From Cytophagaceae bacterium (GTDB lineage Bacteria > Bacteroidota > Bacteroidia > Cytophagales > Cyclobacteriaceae), in contig CP030886.1 in NCBI GenBank assembly GCA_006969745.1, positions 1,461,234-1,525,233 on the forward strand: a stretch of DNA of 64,000 bases. Direction: 5' to 3'. Below the pieces are notes generated by a model. The model worked only from the letters and a program-made list of their open reading frames with translations. It did not search any database and had not been told where the DNA came from. The position numbers were made by a program, and so were the translations under genes. Positions 63,528-64,000 of this stretch are shown here, in pieces. Position 1 is the first letter of the stretch. Each line of letters opens with the position of its first letter.

Positions 63528-64000
63528 ATGACGCAAACGATTGAAACTGCCGTAATTCTGGCCGCCGGAAGAGGCACCAGACTCCAACCATATACATTTG
63601 ATATTCCTAAAGGATTTATGCCGGTAGGTGACGAGCGACTAATCGAAAGATCCGTGCGTGTATTAAAAGAAAACGGAATCAAAAACATCATTATTGGCAC
63701 TGGTCATCTACATGAGCATTACGAGAAATTCGCAAAAGAAAATGGGTTGAAGACTTTTTTGAGTCCTGATTTTGCAACTACCGGGAGCTTCCATACCCTG
63801 ATTTATGGATCTGATTTGATCAAGGGAGGTTTTCTTTTGTTAGAATCTGATCTTCTCTATCATTCAGATGCCATTAAAGGTTTGTTAAACACTGAATCCA
63901 GAGATGTGATCCTTTGCAGCGGTTTCACACAATCGAATGATGAAGTTTACGTTGAGGTCAAGGATGACCGTCTGTCTAACTTATCCAAGAAAAAAGAAGA
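63528..64000 (+). CDS. MobA-like nucleotidyltransferase, probable CTP:phosphonate/phospho-alcohol cytidylyltransferase (cut by window end)
   Basis: The frame opens with ATG at 63528 and runs off the window (157 codons seen). It begins TAVILAAGRGTRLQPYTFDIPKGFMPVG, then GSFHTLIYGSDLIKGGFLLLESDLLY, a sugar/alcohol-phosphate nucleotidyltransferase fold with the GRGTR loop and LLLESD metal site. Divergent from aepXYZ, it may make CMP-AEP like PntC. A fused CDP-alcohol transferase further on cannot be excluded. Confidence 0.8.
   Translation, partial: MTQTIETAVILAAGRGTRLQPYTFDIPKGFMPVGDERLIERSVRVLKENGIKNIIIGTGHLHEHYEKFAKENGLKTFLSPDFATTGSFHTLIYGSDLIKGGFLLLESDLLYHSDAIKGLLNTESRDVILCSGFTQSNDEVYVEVKDDRLSNLSKKKE

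Overview
The window is a gene-dense stretch of a member of the Bacteroidota, most likely a marine Cytophagales-type bacterium. The evidence is several promoters of the TTTG-N19/21-TAnnTTTG type specific to this phylum, a type IX secretion (T9SS) tail on the DUF1501 protein, a DUF1800/DUF1501 pair, a TonB-dependent receptor with a carboxypeptidase-regulatory-like N-terminus, an M56/BlaI pair with a TonB C-terminal domain, and a SAM-I riboswitch in front of a metY-metX-hom operon. The genus cannot be fixed from the sequence alone. I see no tRNA, rRNA, insertion sequence, prophage or CRISPR array.

Layout. 1-10.7 kb: housekeeping and accessory genes (end of lysA, ada, a TfoX-like protein, an SRPBCC protein, a lipoprotein esterase, an alanine/glycine symporter, mscS, a RidA-like protein, a Tat-exported aldo/keto reductase with a transporter, and a membrane-anchored AraC regulator). 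10.7-12.8 kb: histidine degradation (hutI-hutG). 12.9-20.4 kb: an outer-membrane barrel protein, rarA, two EamA transporters, threonine aldolase with an HTTM-domain membrane protein, and sucD. 20.5-22.4 kb: a BlaI/M56 signalling pair behind three operator dyads. 22.4-27.3 kb: a MaoC protein, then a methionine operon with a SAM-I riboswitch followed by a 39-codon leader ORF ending in a cysteine-rich tail. 27.3-38.7 kb: lpdA, two tandem secreted paralogues, fabG, a DUF1800-DUF1501-barrel-lipoprotein envelope cluster and a large membrane protein. 38.7-46.5 kb: TonB receptor, TPR protein and a small winged-helix regulator with matching operators, then clpC, a WbqC-like gene and a Sua5/YciO gene.

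The most interesting part is 46.6-64 kb. It encodes what looks like a complex-sphingolipid factory. Myo-inositol-1-phosphate synthase and a sugar-type nucleotidyltransferase (probable CDP-inositol supply) are followed by serine palmitoyltransferase, a CerR-type reductase and a bCerS-type ceramide synthase. Next come a dedicated acyl-chain set (FabL-type enoyl reductase, FabZ-type dehydratase, ketosynthase, acyl carrier protein), a CDP-alcohol phosphatidyltransferase, and a desaturase that reads end to end like the eukaryotic dihydroceramide delta-4 desaturase DEGS1. A PLD-family protein, a DUF3108 protein and a PimA-like glycosyltransferase follow. A three-gene 2-aminoethylphosphonate (AEP) pathway (PEP mutase fused to a cytidylyltransferase, phosphonopyruvate decarboxylase, AEP transaminase) lies next to a divergent second nucleotidyltransferase cut by the window end. 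Together they predict delta-4-unsaturated ceramides carrying inositol-phosphate and/or aminoethylphosphonate head groups, possibly glycosylated. The enzyme families are well supported by motifs; the final lipid structure is inference.
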